Below are positions 46,355 to 57,301 of a DNA stretch of 64,000 nucleotides, piece by piece (position 1 is the first letter of the stretch; each line of letters begins with the position of its first letter). A program made the translations under genes and the position numbers. The DNA comes from Geosiphon pyriformis (taxonomy: Eukaryota > Glomeromycota > Glomeromycetes > Archaeosporales > Geosiphonaceae). Location: the NCBI GenBank assembly GCA_016748015.1, contig JAAOMT010000591.1, positions 66,933 through 130,932 of the forward strand, written 5' to 3'. The notes below the pieces were generated by a model that did not search any database, had not been told where the DNA came from, and was given only the letters and a program-made list of their open reading frames with translations.

Positions 46355-47600
46355 GATAAACATACAAAAATACTAACAACTCCAACATTATATAAATACC
46401 CAATTGTTCAAGGAGAAATTATTTCAAAAAGAACAAAACAACATAAAACAGCAATCAAAATATTTTATCAATCATTAAAATATACTTTATCAGAAGAACA
46501 AAAGAAATTCAAATTAACCAACCAGAGTAATCACAAAACCAGAGAAAGAGACAATATTATTCAACATGTACTCAGACTCAACAGCAGAACATTTTCACAA
46601 AAAAGCAACCATAGAAAGAACCAAAAAAAGATACTATTGGCCATCAATGTATCCAGACATTATTTAATATGTTTAAAATTGTAATGCTTATTAAAGAAGA
46701 GGTGGAACAAAACCCAGTAAACTATTGAGACCAATCAAAATGGAACAACCATTCAATTGTATCAGAATTAACTTAGTCAAACCATTAACAATCACCAGAG
46801 GCAACAGATATATTGCAGTAACCATGAATTATCTCACAAAATGGCCAGAAGCAAAAGCCATTCAAAGAGCAGATGCAAAATCTATTGCTGAATTCGTTCA
46901 TCAAGATTTAATCTGTCAACACAGATGTCCAAAAGAACTATTATCAAATCAAGAAACTTATTTTGTAAATAGAACATTAGAAAAATTAAGTCAAAGATTT
47001 GGAATTAAAAGACTATTATCATCACTATACCATCTATAAATCAATAGATTAGTTAAAAGATTCAATAAAACATTGTGTAAAGAAATTGCCAAAATTAGCC
47101 AAGAAAATCAAGATGAATGGAATTTGTTCATACCATCAGTATTATTTGCTTATCAAACAATGAGACAAGATACTATTCAAACAACACCATTTGAATTAGT
47201 ATATGATAGAACAGCAACACTACCAGTGAAAATAGAAGTACAAACATATCTAACAAAACCAATAACAGAAGAAAATTTCCAAAGAATATTGTTAAGAAAA
47301 ACATATAACTTAATAAAAACACTAGAAAACAAAAGGTAAAAAGCAGCTGATAACATATAAAAGTCACAAGAAAGACAAAAAGAAAAACACAATAATCAAC
47401 TACCAAAGAAACCAGTTGAGTTTAAGATTGGAGACAAAGTATTTCTACATTGTACCAAAGTGGAAAAACAATGAAATAGAAAATTTGACCCCAAATAGGA
47501 TAGACTATTTCACATAGAAGAAATTCTTGGAAATAAAGCTTATAAATTAAGGTTGAACAACAAAATCTTAACCAAAGCAGCACATAGTGATTGATTAAAA
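46355..47600 (+). pseudogene. Integrase of element 0
   Basis: Core retains the KWPEAKAIQ segment; first Asp reads Asn (MNYLTKW), second site reads SNQETYF, Glu site reads RLVKRFN. All three catalytic positions are lost. Open pieces 46725-47039 and 47073-47339. Confidence 0.82.
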
Positions 47601-47789
47601 TAATATCACCATATAGTATCATCATCTACCAGTAATATTCCACAATTAAAAGTACAAAGAATACTAGTCAAACCAGATGAGATTCCACGAGATCTAGAAC
47701 CAATTATAATCATTAAACCAAACATGTAAAATTGGACAACTAAAAGAATATATAAAGACATGGTATATGCGATAAAAGACAATAAAAAA

Positions 47790-48428
47790 TGGAAATTACT
47801 GACAACATTTATTCATTAGCACAACAACTCTTCCAACTGATTCAACAACAAAAGATGGAAATCACAATCAACCAACAAACTATCAAATACACAAATACCA
47901 AAAAAAGATCATGAGATAAAATACGGAAAAATACAGAAAGCACTGTTAACAAAATAATTGCAAAAGTGAAACTGGCAATAGAAACACAACCAAAGGCCAT
48001 CCACTATCAAGAGTTGACTATAGAAACTTGGAATTGGTGGATACAACAATTTCCAAAAAACTTTTGTTACTTTCACTTGGAATGACACTTGAACATACAA
48101 AACTTATACATGGATAAAACAAAACAATTATTTGACACTGTTATACTGCAACAACTAGAACAATTTGTGGGAAAAAACAATTTGATGACACAAGCAAGAG
48201 CCATCTATCAGCTACATACTGGATTTCAAGACAGATTGGAAACCTTACTTAATTCAGAAATGGGCTCTATTACAGTAAACCAAATAGGAAAAATAACCAA
48301 TACACAATTTGAAGAATTACAGAACCAAATAACACAAGTAATTCTCGAAAAAAAAAAGTTCAGAAAATACTCAAAGATAAAAAATTAGAGTTAGGAGATA
48401 TGGGAGATCTCAATAGAGCTCAATATTA
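47790..48428 (+). pseudogene. ORF3 of element 0
   Basis: Starts MEITDNIYSLAQQLFQLIQQQ, beta segment EITINQQTIKYTN, then broken by TGA/TAA near 47910; open again 48089-48388 and ends RAQY before the polypurine tract. Nearly identical in layout to ORF3 of element 2. Confidence 0.7.
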
Positions 48429-48443
48429 AAAAAGAGGGAATAA

Positions 48444-49196
48444 TGTTATTCATAGAATATAGGAAGTATATTAGCATATAAATTAGCCAATCAGAAATAG
48501 CCATAGTAAATGTGGAATTCCAAAATTCCTCTCAAAGGAATTGCAGAATTCCAGAAATTGCAGGATTCCTGGTGTAAAAAATTAAGAAATTGAGGAATCT
48601 CAATTATGTATATATAGCAGTAGCATTAGAAGTAGAAAAGACAGACCTCTTAGTTTAAATTTGATCTAAGCAACCTTTCACATTACAAATAAATAATTAT
48701 TCACTATTTTAATCCACTTTCCACTATCAATACTTCATGTTGATAGTAATTGATACTTAATCACACTAGAACAATAGCTCTTGATTATGGCTATTGATGA
48801 AATACTAACTGGCCACTACCTTGGCTTATTTTCTTATTTTCTTTTATTTTCTTTGTTATTCTTTTGTTTTACTAAAATTGATTAAGGATTAAATACTAAA
48901 GTACAGACATTATAGGGACTGGTAAAAGACCCATAAAACAAGGATAAAACACTCATAGATTTAAGGATAGCTTACCAAAAGGATTACTGGCTACCACGCT
49001 GAGAAAAAAATTTGATAAAACTGCAGTTTCAGAAAGCTACGGATAAAACAATTAATTAAATTTCTGTTCATTATACAAAAGACTCAACCAAAACCTTCAG
49101 ACCAACAATACCTTCAGATCAACACTTTGACATCAATTAAGCACCAAGTTATGAATTTGTTATTAAACTTGAGATCCTAAATAATCATCTGTAACA
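48444..49196 (+). repeat. 3' LTR of element 0
   Basis: Preceded by AAAAAAGAGGGAATAA; TGTTATTCATAGAATATAGG ... CATCTGTAACA. U3 has fewer GGAATTCC units (48510-48570) than the 5' copy. Confidence 0.88.
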
Positions 49197-49493
49197 TCAG
49201 TAAAAAGAAACCTAATTTCAATAATACATCTACGACACTTTTTGCCTCTTATTCCCAACTGATAATCAATAATAAAGGCTGTCAATTTGATCTTCTGCAT
49301 ACTTGTATAATCATGTAGAAAATAGCACAATGTCATGTTGTTAAGCTCTCTAAACACAGCAATGCCTATATCAATTGGAATATCAATATAAAATACTTTG
49401 TACAATGTTAAAGATATTGGAATAAAAATCAACTACAGTTTTTTAAAAAATGTTCTGATCATCATAAGTCATGAAATTTGATATATAATATAT
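49197..49493. other. Unassigned segment between elements 0 and B
   Basis: About 300 bp of non-LTR DNA. An 89-codon minus-strand frame (49163-49432) contains several Cys and aromatic residues but I do not recognise it. After removal of element B it is continuous with 57302 onward. Confidence 0.4.
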
Positions 49494-50220
49494 TGTTACA
49501 GGTTGGAGTAACAAGCTAATAGATAGCAAGGAAGAACAGAATTATAAGATAATGGAAATAATTAAAGAGAATTCAACTTCAAAGAGTGAATTAAATAAGT
49601 ATGGATTTAATGTGTGAGATTAGTCTCATAAAATATTTCAGTCGCTATTCTTTTCAAAAGGTAACTAGGGAATCTGAAGATAGAGGAATAGTCCATATTG
49701 TTAACAAATAATTACACTTGGTATAATTCTATGTCTTATATCAGTGCTCTTAAAATTTAATATCAAGTATCAGATGTGCTTTTCAGTCACATTTTATTCA
49801 ATAATTTTTAAATGCTACATTTTATATGTTTCAGGAAAAGTTAGAAAAATACCAACAAGTGATTTTTTATCTTAAGATGTTTGGATATTTGAAGGTAAGG
49901 AAAGGAAATTTAGCAATAAGAGAATAATTAAGATGAAAGTTGTTATTTTATTTCTTTTTTTTCTTTGATTCTTACATGCTTTTCTACAGCTAAGAGATTT
50001 ATTGCTTATATAGCTATCAAAAGTGGTCAGTGATCAGGTCAATGACTAGATCAATAATCAGGTCAATGATTAGGTCAATGATCAAGTCAATGATTAGACC
50101 AATAGTCAAGTCATTAATTAGGTCAATGATCACTTTCTAAAAATAGAGTGGCTAATTTATATCACATCAGTGGCTAATACATGTGATATTCAATAAGAAG
50201 TATAAGTTTCAACTGTAACA
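49494..50220 (-). repeat. 3' LTR of family B element
   Basis: TGTTACAGGTTGGAGTAAC ... TTTCAACTGTAACA on the plus strand; the adjoining TTATCCTCTCC is the complement of a polypurine tract. U3 at about 50030-50135 has roughly eight 12-bp units of type GATCAGGTCAAT. Confidence 0.9.
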
Positions 50221-50279
50221 TTATCCTCTCCAAAGAGATTAAGCTCTGGCAAAATCAAGCTATTTATGATATAATCTAT

Positions 50280-50846
50280 TTAAAGAGTTTTATCTAACTC
50301 AAAGCTAACTAGTTTGTTGAAGTCTTTTGTGGATAAGATATATAATACTTGAGGTGAAATAAGTTTTGTATCCAAGAAACCAAATCTTTGTATTAAAGTT
50401 TTGGCTCTTTTAGCAATAATTAAAACTCTTGGGACATCTAACCATATAATGCCCAAAATTTCTGCCTGTATCTTTGAAGTTGTTTTCTTCATAAGTTTTA
50501 TATCCTCTATGATTTCACCTAGACAACCATAGAGTTTTAATTGCCTTCCATATGACAAGTTTTTGTCTATGGGTAAGATTTCTTGGAGTGTTTTTTCAAT
50601 TGTGTTGGAAGGTAGAAGTATAACTGCTGTTATACTTTCCAACAGATATTTATTTATTTTACTACCAATTTTTTTTCTTCTGGTAGTAGTTTTTTTTGGT
50701 CTGATAACAATATGTGTTCTATTGTTATCAGTTATAGTAGTTTGTTTTCCAATGGTCAGAGTAGCATTTGGATAGTTTTTGATTCAATACTTATGGAGAG
50801 TATAGAAGATATTTTGAATATTTTGATCCAGAAAATAATTGTTCAT
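50280..50846 (-). pseudogene. ORF3 of family B, unknown accessory protein
   Basis: Frame starting MNNYFLDQNIQNIF and ending LDKTL just upstream of the polypurine tract, one in-frame stop (HKY*IKN); open for 120 codons at 50280-50642. Layout as in family A ORF3: N-terminal helix, beta segment (NATLTIGKQTTIT), basic stretch (PKKTTTRRKKIG), helical C-terminal part. Sequence identity with family A is low, so the link is by position and layout. Confidence 0.62.
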
Positions 50847-51179
50847 GTTGATTAAAGATATCTCTGTTTTGGGAATGGTGCATTTATTTATACTTGATTT
50901 TTGCTGATTATTTAAGTCAATATTACCATAACAGACAGCCAATTAAGTTATTTATGATAATTTTTAAGTCATATACCATAAACAGGATGATTATTGAAGA
51001 TTGTTCCAGATTAATCTTGAAGAATATAAGAATCATTGTTCAAAACTTTGTTGACTATAAAGAGTTCTTTCTACTGGCTAGAAAATTTATCACCATAAAT
51101 GTTGTCTCTGTCAGAACGGTATTCTAGTACCAAGTCACTACTTAAAGAAAGTGTTTTATAAGTTTTTTTTTTTCTTAAG

Positions 51180-52193
51180 CTTTTTTTAGAACTGTTTTAT
51201 TTTTTCAAAAGCAATTATTCATGCTTCTACCAAGGAGTCAAAAATAGTACTAAGTCTTCTTTGCAAAATGTTTTTGTAATTTCTTATTGTGATTTTTTCA
51301 AAAAGTATTGTTTCAATGTCAGTTTCTATTGGTAGTGTTGCCATGCATTCATAGAGCAGATAAAAAGATTCATAACTTGTTATGTTATAATTCACAGTTC
51401 TATAAGCAAACAAAGCTAAAGGCAGTATTTTGTCCCATAAGTTTGTTTCTTCACTGGTTTTGGTTAGGGTTTCACATAATGTTTTATTAAAACATTCTAC
51501 TAGGCTATTTGTTTAGGAGTAATAAGGGGAGGAAAATTTATGATGTATTCCCATTTTTCTATAAAGTTCTTTAACCAGTATACTGAAAAAAGCTCTTTCT
51601 CTATCAGATAAAAGTTCTTTGGGACAGCCATAACAGCAAATAATATCTTCATAAATGAAATTGGCTATTAAGATTGCTGTTTGGTCTGGGGTGGCTCTTG
51701 TTTCTACTCACTTTGTAAGGTAGTTGGTAGCTGTAATAATGTATCTGTTGTCATCAAGAGTTATTGTTAAAAGTCTAACAACATCTATACCAATTCTGTC
51801 AAATAGTTGACCAACAAAAATTGGATGGATATCTTCTTTGTGATTGGGTTTGCCTTTTCTTTGGCAGATGTTACAGGTTTTAATGTATTTAGCAATGTCT
51901 TTTCCTAAGGTAAGCCAATAATAATGAGCTAAAGTTTTTTGAATTTTTTTTGTTTTTTCAAAGTGTCTAGCTAATGGGTCAGTATGCATATTGTATATTA
52001 CAATTTCTCTTTTTTCAAATCTAATGACTCTCTGGGGGTGGTCAGGATCTTTTCTGTTTCTTTTGTATAATTGGTTCTGGCAGATCAAATAGAAATTTAA
52101 TTTTTTGCACAAATGTTCTCTTTGTTGTCGAGTGTATTCTGGTGGGTATTGTCCTTTATCCAAAAATTTCATTAAACCAGAATAGTTGTCCAA
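51180..52193 (-). pseudogene. Integrase of family B element
   Basis: HHCC finger: MHTDPLARHFEKTK and CNICQRKGK, intact. Core: GIDVVRLLTITLDDNRYI, then ATNYLTK, where the first catalytic Asp is Asn. Later part open at 51219-51413. Stops and a frame change separate the two. Confidence 0.85.
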
Positions 52194-52229
52194 GTTAATT
52201 ATTGTGTTTGTTTGTGAAGGAGTTACTAA

Positions 52230-53520
52230 TAATTAAGTTGGTTTGGTTTGAGGGGTTGTACTATCACTAGATGATAAGTCTAGAGAAAACATTGGCATTT
52301 TGATGATTTGCTTCTTTGTGGTGTTGAATATTATAATCAAATTCATCCAAATGAAGTATACAGCGAGTTATTCATTTGTGTTCCAGCTTTTTTTTATTGT
52401 ACAGCCAAACCAAGACTTAATAATCTGTTACCACTAAGAATTTTGCACCAAGAAGATATTGATCTCAGTAGTTAGTAGTCCAAACTACTGTTAAACATTC
52501 TTGTTTAGTAACTGAATAGTTCTTTTCTACTGGTGTAAGAAATCTACTGACATATACTATGGTATGTTCTTTGCCATTTTCATCTTTTTGTGAAAGAACA
52601 GCACCAAGTCCATAGCCAGATGCATCAGTATGAAAAATAAAAGATTGGTCCAGATTAGGTTGTTTGAGAATTAGTTCAGTAACAAGTTTTTCCTTCAGAA
52701 ATTCAAAAGCTTTTTGTTGATAAGTGTCTCAATAATAATTGACATTTTTCCTGAGTAGCTAATTAAGAGGAAAGGTAATTTTGGAAAAATCCTTGAAAAA
52801 TTTGTGATAGTAAGAGGCCAAACCAAAGAAAGAGTGTAGTTCAAGAACATTTATTGGTTGTTTAATGTTCTGAACTTTTTCAACTTTAGCTGGGTCAGGG
52901 AAGATTCCATCTTTTGTAATAAGATGACCAAAGAACTGGGTGGATTGGCATTCAAAGAAAAATTTGATTGGGTTGATCTTAAAACCAGCATTTCTGAACA
53001 GATTAAAAACCTTCTGTAAATGTTCAAGGTGTTCATCTCAGGTTTTTGAATATATCATTATATAATCAAAGTAAACCAGAACAAAGTTTTCCTTTACTGA
53101 TTCAAACACTTTATTTATTAAGCATTGAAAGATAGGAGGAGTATTGGTGAGACCAAAAGGCATGACTGTGAATTCATAAGTGCCATACTTGGTAATAAAG
53201 GCAGTTTTCTTTCTGCTTTCTGGATCCATCTCTACTTGCCAGAATCCAGCAGTTAAGTCAATAGTTAAGAAAAAAGCAGCATCATTGAATTTATCTAGCA
53301 TTGTATCAATTTTGGAAAGTGGGTATATGTCTCTTATAGTAATAGCATTTAATTGGCAGTAGTTAACACAGAAACATAGAGTTCCATCTTTCTTGGATAC
53401 CACTACAACTGGAAAAGCCCATTCACTCTTGGTTTCTTGTATGAATTCAAGATTTTTCATCTGGTTTATTTCTTTTTTAATAAACTTATCATTGCATCTA
53501 TTGGATTGATAAGGCTTCAA
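52230..53520 (-). pseudogene. Reverse transcriptase and RNase H of family B element
   Basis: Open 53038-53520 with VVVVSKKDGTL, LTIDLTAGFWQVEMDP, VMPFGLTNTPPIFQ. The catalytic box reads YFDYI where active enzymes have YxDD; second Asp codon is TAT at 53062-53064. RNase H remnant around 52540-52700 (FHTDASGYGLGAVLSQ-like with breaks). Confidence 0.85.
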
Positions 53521-53571
53521 ATGAATGAAATGAGTTTCTTTTGTGGTGATGGTGTGTTGTATTATATGAGT

Positions 53572-54120
53572 TTATCTAGGGGTATCACTTTTTTTTGAAA
53601 TAACTGGGCTATTTTTAGCCAACAGATTTTCAATGTCCACTTTTCTTTCTTCAAAAGAAGATTCTCTTTGTTCTACAACTAATGATTGGATTTCAGATGG
53701 TTTATTCTCAAAGGACTTTTGTACTTCTTTTAGTTCTTCTCTGAGTATCAAACTAATTGGCTCCCAATTTTTGTAATAGATTAGACAGGACTTGTATTCA
53801 TCACTAGGGGAATACAAAGGTTTATTACATCAGCACCTAACACAAGAACCATGTTACCAATAGCTGTATTTGGCTTTCTTGCCAGGTTTTCTATCAAAGA
53901 TTCTTCTGAGAATGTCATAGTAGGACCAGCAGATTAGCTTGTCATTTACCATAATTCCTTCTTTGTCAGCTTTAACATTGTCCAGTGGCTTGCCATTGCT
54001 GATAAAAATGGTATAGACAAGTTCAACAGTTTTTTCTTGTTCTTTTTGATCTTCTTCATCATTACTCTCATCATCATCTGATTCATCTAATTGTTCTTCT
54101 TCTTGTTTCTGTTTGGTTAC
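53572..54120 (-). pseudogene. Protease-RT linker of family B with Cys residues
   Basis: Acidic segment, then ICWSYYDILRRIF and GSCVRC separated from CNKPLYSP by a stop, then Glu/Lys-rich linker (open 53572-53817). A few Cys residues suggest a small zinc site in the place where family A has its larger Cys-rich module and dUTPase. Confidence 0.5.
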
Positions 54121-54132
54121 TGGAGGAGTTAT

Positions 54133-54480
54133 CTAATAATAGCATTTAACCACAATGGGTTTCTCATCATATCTGATGGTTAGCTTGCAAAGTTCATAGT
54201 CAAGTAAGACTTTTGCTTTCTTAAGCCATTCATTGTTAACTATTATGGTGTATTCTTTGGCTTCAGATACTTCCATGTCAGTTTCAATGCTGATACTATT
54301 AATGCAAACAGGAACAGCTTTGGCTATGCCCAGACCTTTCTTCTTGTCACCATGTATATTGGTTATTGGTCTTGTAAATAGTTCATTAATCTTTCTGCCA
54401 ATTGTTTCTAAAAAGTGTTTGGCAATGACGCTAACAGATAATCCACTGTCCAGAATCAGATCAATAAAATAACCAGTCAT
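54133..54480 (-). pseudogene. Retropepsin region of family B
   Basis: DLILDSGLSVSVIAKHF at the N-terminus carries an intact DSG; VNNEWLKKAKVLLDY near the end. Open over 115 codons. Confidence 0.78.
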
Positions 54481-54531
54481 TTGGGCTTTACAAATGAGAG
54501 GGGTAACATTGTTGTTGTCAGCAAGTCCAGC

Positions 54532-56030
54532 TTAACATGGACATTTGTTGGTCTTTGGTGTCTTTTTCTTGGGTATTAATGATTTACAAAGATCTTTTTT
54601 GAACTGTAAGTGGGTCATTAGTTGGCCAAATGTAATATGTGCTGGAGTTTCCATGAGATCTTTAACAACAGAATAAGGACCAGATTTTTGTACTATTTCT
54701 GGGAGTTCTAACTTTGGAGAATTCTTAAAAACTTTGGCCTTTGGTGGCTCATTGTCATCAGCAGAGGATTTGGATGTTTTGTTTGAGTCCAAGATGAAAT
54801 TAACCTTGGCTTTCTTCTTCTTTCTGGTTGATTCAGAGGTGTTGATTGCTAGTTCATCCATATCATGATTATTATCATTTAGATTAAAAGCATAAAAGGG
54901 ATTTTTTTCTGGTTGGCTTGCACTTTTACCCTTTGGAAATGCACCTACCAGTTTAAAGGCTAATAAACAGTAGCTTTAACTAAAGAATCCTCTCCAAAGA
55001 AATTGATGTTAGCATGATTGGATCTTTGATTGGAAATATTGTTGTTGATGGTTCTGTTGTATTGATTGTTATTGTTTCTAAGAGCTGGAGGAAACAGAGA
55101 AGGATTGTTACAATCTTTGGAAAAATGTCCAGTTAATTCACAGTGGTAACACACAGGTGGGCCACAATTTTGTTGTCTTTGATATAGGAATTGCTGGGGT
55201 TAATTAAAATGGGGTTCAAATCTGGGTTTTTGGGGTTGTTAATTCTCTCTGACAGCTTGGGCTAAGAGTTCTAGTAACCAGACAAGATTAGTTGTAAGTC
55301 TATCTATTAACTGTTCATTTGGGTCTTGAATTTGGGCAGCAAAAGAGACAGCAGCCATTTGTGGAGCTAGAGCCATGACAGAAGCAGGAGCAAAAACTGG
55401 AAGTGTGAATTCCAAATGCATCTTTTGGTTATCTTTAATTCTTTGTGCCAGTTTAATAGCCATGTTTATTGTTGAGTTGTCTTTTAAAGCCAAGAGAGAC
55501 CAAAGAACATACAATAAATTAGTTCTTAATCCTTTTGTAAAGAAATAGATCTTTTGCTCTTCTGTCCAGTTTCTCCTAGAGTCTACACGTTTAATTAGCT
55601 TTTTAATAGCTTTGACATATTCAGTTACTACTTCTCTAGGGCTTTGGGTTCTTTTTTCTAATTCCATGTGCCATTTGGATATTAATATTGGGGTTCTGAA
55701 CTTGGTCTCAAACTGGGTAGTGAAAGAGGTATTTTTTTCTCCAGCATTGATTGGTGTCCATCTGATTATTCTGTGTTGAGCATTGGCATCTGTTTCTTGT
55801 AAAAACCAGATAGCAGGAGAGCCTTGCAGATAGCCACCAACAATTTGGAACTTGTATTTTTTATCATACTGATTTGCAGTAGCTGCTTTCTCAAAATTAT
55901 CTAACCATTCAATTGGATCTTGTGCATCACCTTTAAATAGTGATAGTGGAGTATTGTTTCTTTTTTCTAGAGCAGTTTGTATACCTTGGAGGGTGGCCAG
56001 AATGTTTGCTTGCATGAGATCATTAGCCAT
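54532..56030 (-). pseudogene. gag of family B element
   Basis: Open 55239-56030 (263 codons): LSLFKGDAQDPIEWLDNFEKAA, AIWFLQE, FRTPILISKWHMELEKRTQSP, a clear retrotransposon capsid domain. After one break the CCHC knuckle CYHCELTGHFSKDC is at about 55110-55154. A Lys/Pro-rich tail is open at 54532-54861. Forms the particle and packages RNA. Confidence 0.85.
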
Positions 56031-56168
56031 TGGTTCAGAAGTAACTGTTTATATAGATAAGTTTGATTCACTTGATAAAAAGTCAAAAACAGAGGCAGTT
56101 TAATAGCTTTCTTCTTTTGTTTCAAAGGGTGTTTTAGTTGCTTGATGGGCAGCAATCCAAATATAAAT

Positions 56169-56498
56169 TTAATGATTCAGATATTCGGAATTAGGGGGCT
56201 GTTGTTCAAAGGTTGTGGAGTATAAAAGTTGATTGATGCTGTTGTTTCTTTTTTCAAAGTTGTCTTCAAAATAAGCTTGATCAAAGTAATAAGTTGTATA
56301 GGCTGTGTAGGTTTCAGCTGAATGCTCATTCAGGAACCAGTTCCAAAAATTTTGGAATTGTCTACTGGATTGATTTTCAATGGAGAAGCAAATCAAGCAG
56401 AAGAGCAAAAGATTAAGTTCAATAAAGTCTAGTTCATTTTTGTTGTGTGCTTTAAAATGTTCTTCTGATTGTTGTGGCAGATATGAATAATCACCCAT
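56169..56498 (-). CDS. Leader ORF upstream of family B gag
   Basis: 109-codon frame starting MGDYSYLPQQ directly after the PBS, rich in Phe, Tyr, Asn and Gln, ending before gag in another frame. Corresponds in position to the leader modules of families A and C. Whether it is a separate protein or was once fused to gag cannot be told. Confidence 0.5.
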   Translation of the reverse strand: MGDYSYLPQQSEEHFKAHNKNELDFIELNLLLFCLICFSIENQSSRQFQNFWNWFLNEHSAETYTAYTTYYFDQAYFEDNFEKRNNSINQLLYSTTFEQQPPNSEYLNH

Positions 56499-56527
56499 AC
56501 AATAGGAAACAAAGTGAATTTTAACAA

Positions 56528-56544
56528 CCTCACAGGAAGCACCA
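56528..56544 (-). promoter_or_regulatory. Primer-binding site of family B element
   Basis: Minus strand TGGTGCTTCCTGTGAGG, six bases inside the LTR end. Differs by one base from element 1 of family A. No downstream pairing arm here. Confidence 0.6.
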
Positions 56545-56550
56545 CTTTTA

Positions 56551-57301
56551 TGTTATAGATTAGAGTAATAAGCTAATGGATAGCAAAGGAGAACAGAATT
56601 GTAAGGTGATGAAAATAATCAAAGGGAATTCAATTTCAAAGAGCAAATTGAATGAGTATGAATTCAATGTGCGAGATTAGTCTCATAAAATATCTCAGTT
56701 ACTATTCTTTTCAAAAAGTAACTAGGAAATCTAAAGGTAGAAGAATAGTCCGTACTGTCAATAAATGATCACACTTGATATAATTCTATGCCTTATATCA
56801 GCGCTCTTAGAATTCAATATCAAGTATCAGATGTGCTCTTCAGTCATGTTTTATTCAATAATTTTCAAATGCTACACTTTATACATTTCAGGAAAAAGTA
56901 AGAAAATACCAACAAATGATCTTTTATCCTAAAATGTTTAGATACTTGAAGGTAAAGAAAGAGAATTTAGCAATAAGAAAATAATTAAGATGAAAGTTGT
57001 TATTTTATTTCTTTTTTTTCTTTGATTCTTACATGCTTTTTTACAGTTAAGAGATTTATCACTTATATAACTATCAAAAGTGGTTAATGATTAGGTCAAC
57101 AACTAGGTCAATAATCAGGTTAATGATTAAGTCAATGATCAGGTTATTGATTAAGTCAATAATCAGGTCAATGATCAGGTTAATGATCAGGTTATTAATC
57201 AGATCAATGATTACTTTCTAAAAATAGAGTGGCTAATTTATATGTCATTAGTGTCTAATACATGTAATATTCAATGAGAAGTATAAGTTTTAACCATAAC
57301 A
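56551..57301 (-). repeat. 5' LTR of family B element
   Basis: TGTTATAGATTAGAGTAAT ... TTTAACCATAACA. U3 at 57080-57215 has about eleven 12-bp GATCAGGTCAAT-type units, more than the other two copies. Confidence 0.9.

Larger units (their letters stand above)
19095..49196 (+). mobile_element. Family A Ty3/Gypsy element 0, split by two later insertions
   Basis: The 5' LTR (19095-19628 plus 29689-29974), start of gag (29975-30362), remaining gag-pol and ORF3 (40461-48428) and 3' LTR (48444-49196) are collinear with element 1. Removing 19629-29688 rejoins the LTR in register with the 3' LTR (…CAGA[CT]GT then CATAGAGACTGG). Removing 30363-40460 rejoins gag. A diagnostic block (CTCAACCAAAACCTTCAGACCAAC) occurs only in these two LTR parts, tying the 5' and 3' ends together. 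No clean outer target duplication is visible. Confidence 0.85.
49494..57301 (-). mobile_element. Family B Ty3/Gypsy element, complete but inactive
   Basis: LTRs 49494-50220 and 56551-57301, flanked by the 4-bp target duplication ATAT (49490-49493 and 57302-57305). Minus-strand order: leader ORF, gag, CCHC knuckle, protease, linker with Cys residues, RT, RNase H, integrase, ORF3. No dUTPase motifs are seen between protease and RT. Confidence 0.9.

Noticed and set aside
47173-47406. Minus-strand hydrophobic ORFs opposite the element 0 integrase
   Set aside because: Antisense shadows of the A-rich integrase coding strand, which give Phe/Leu/Val-rich false proteins.
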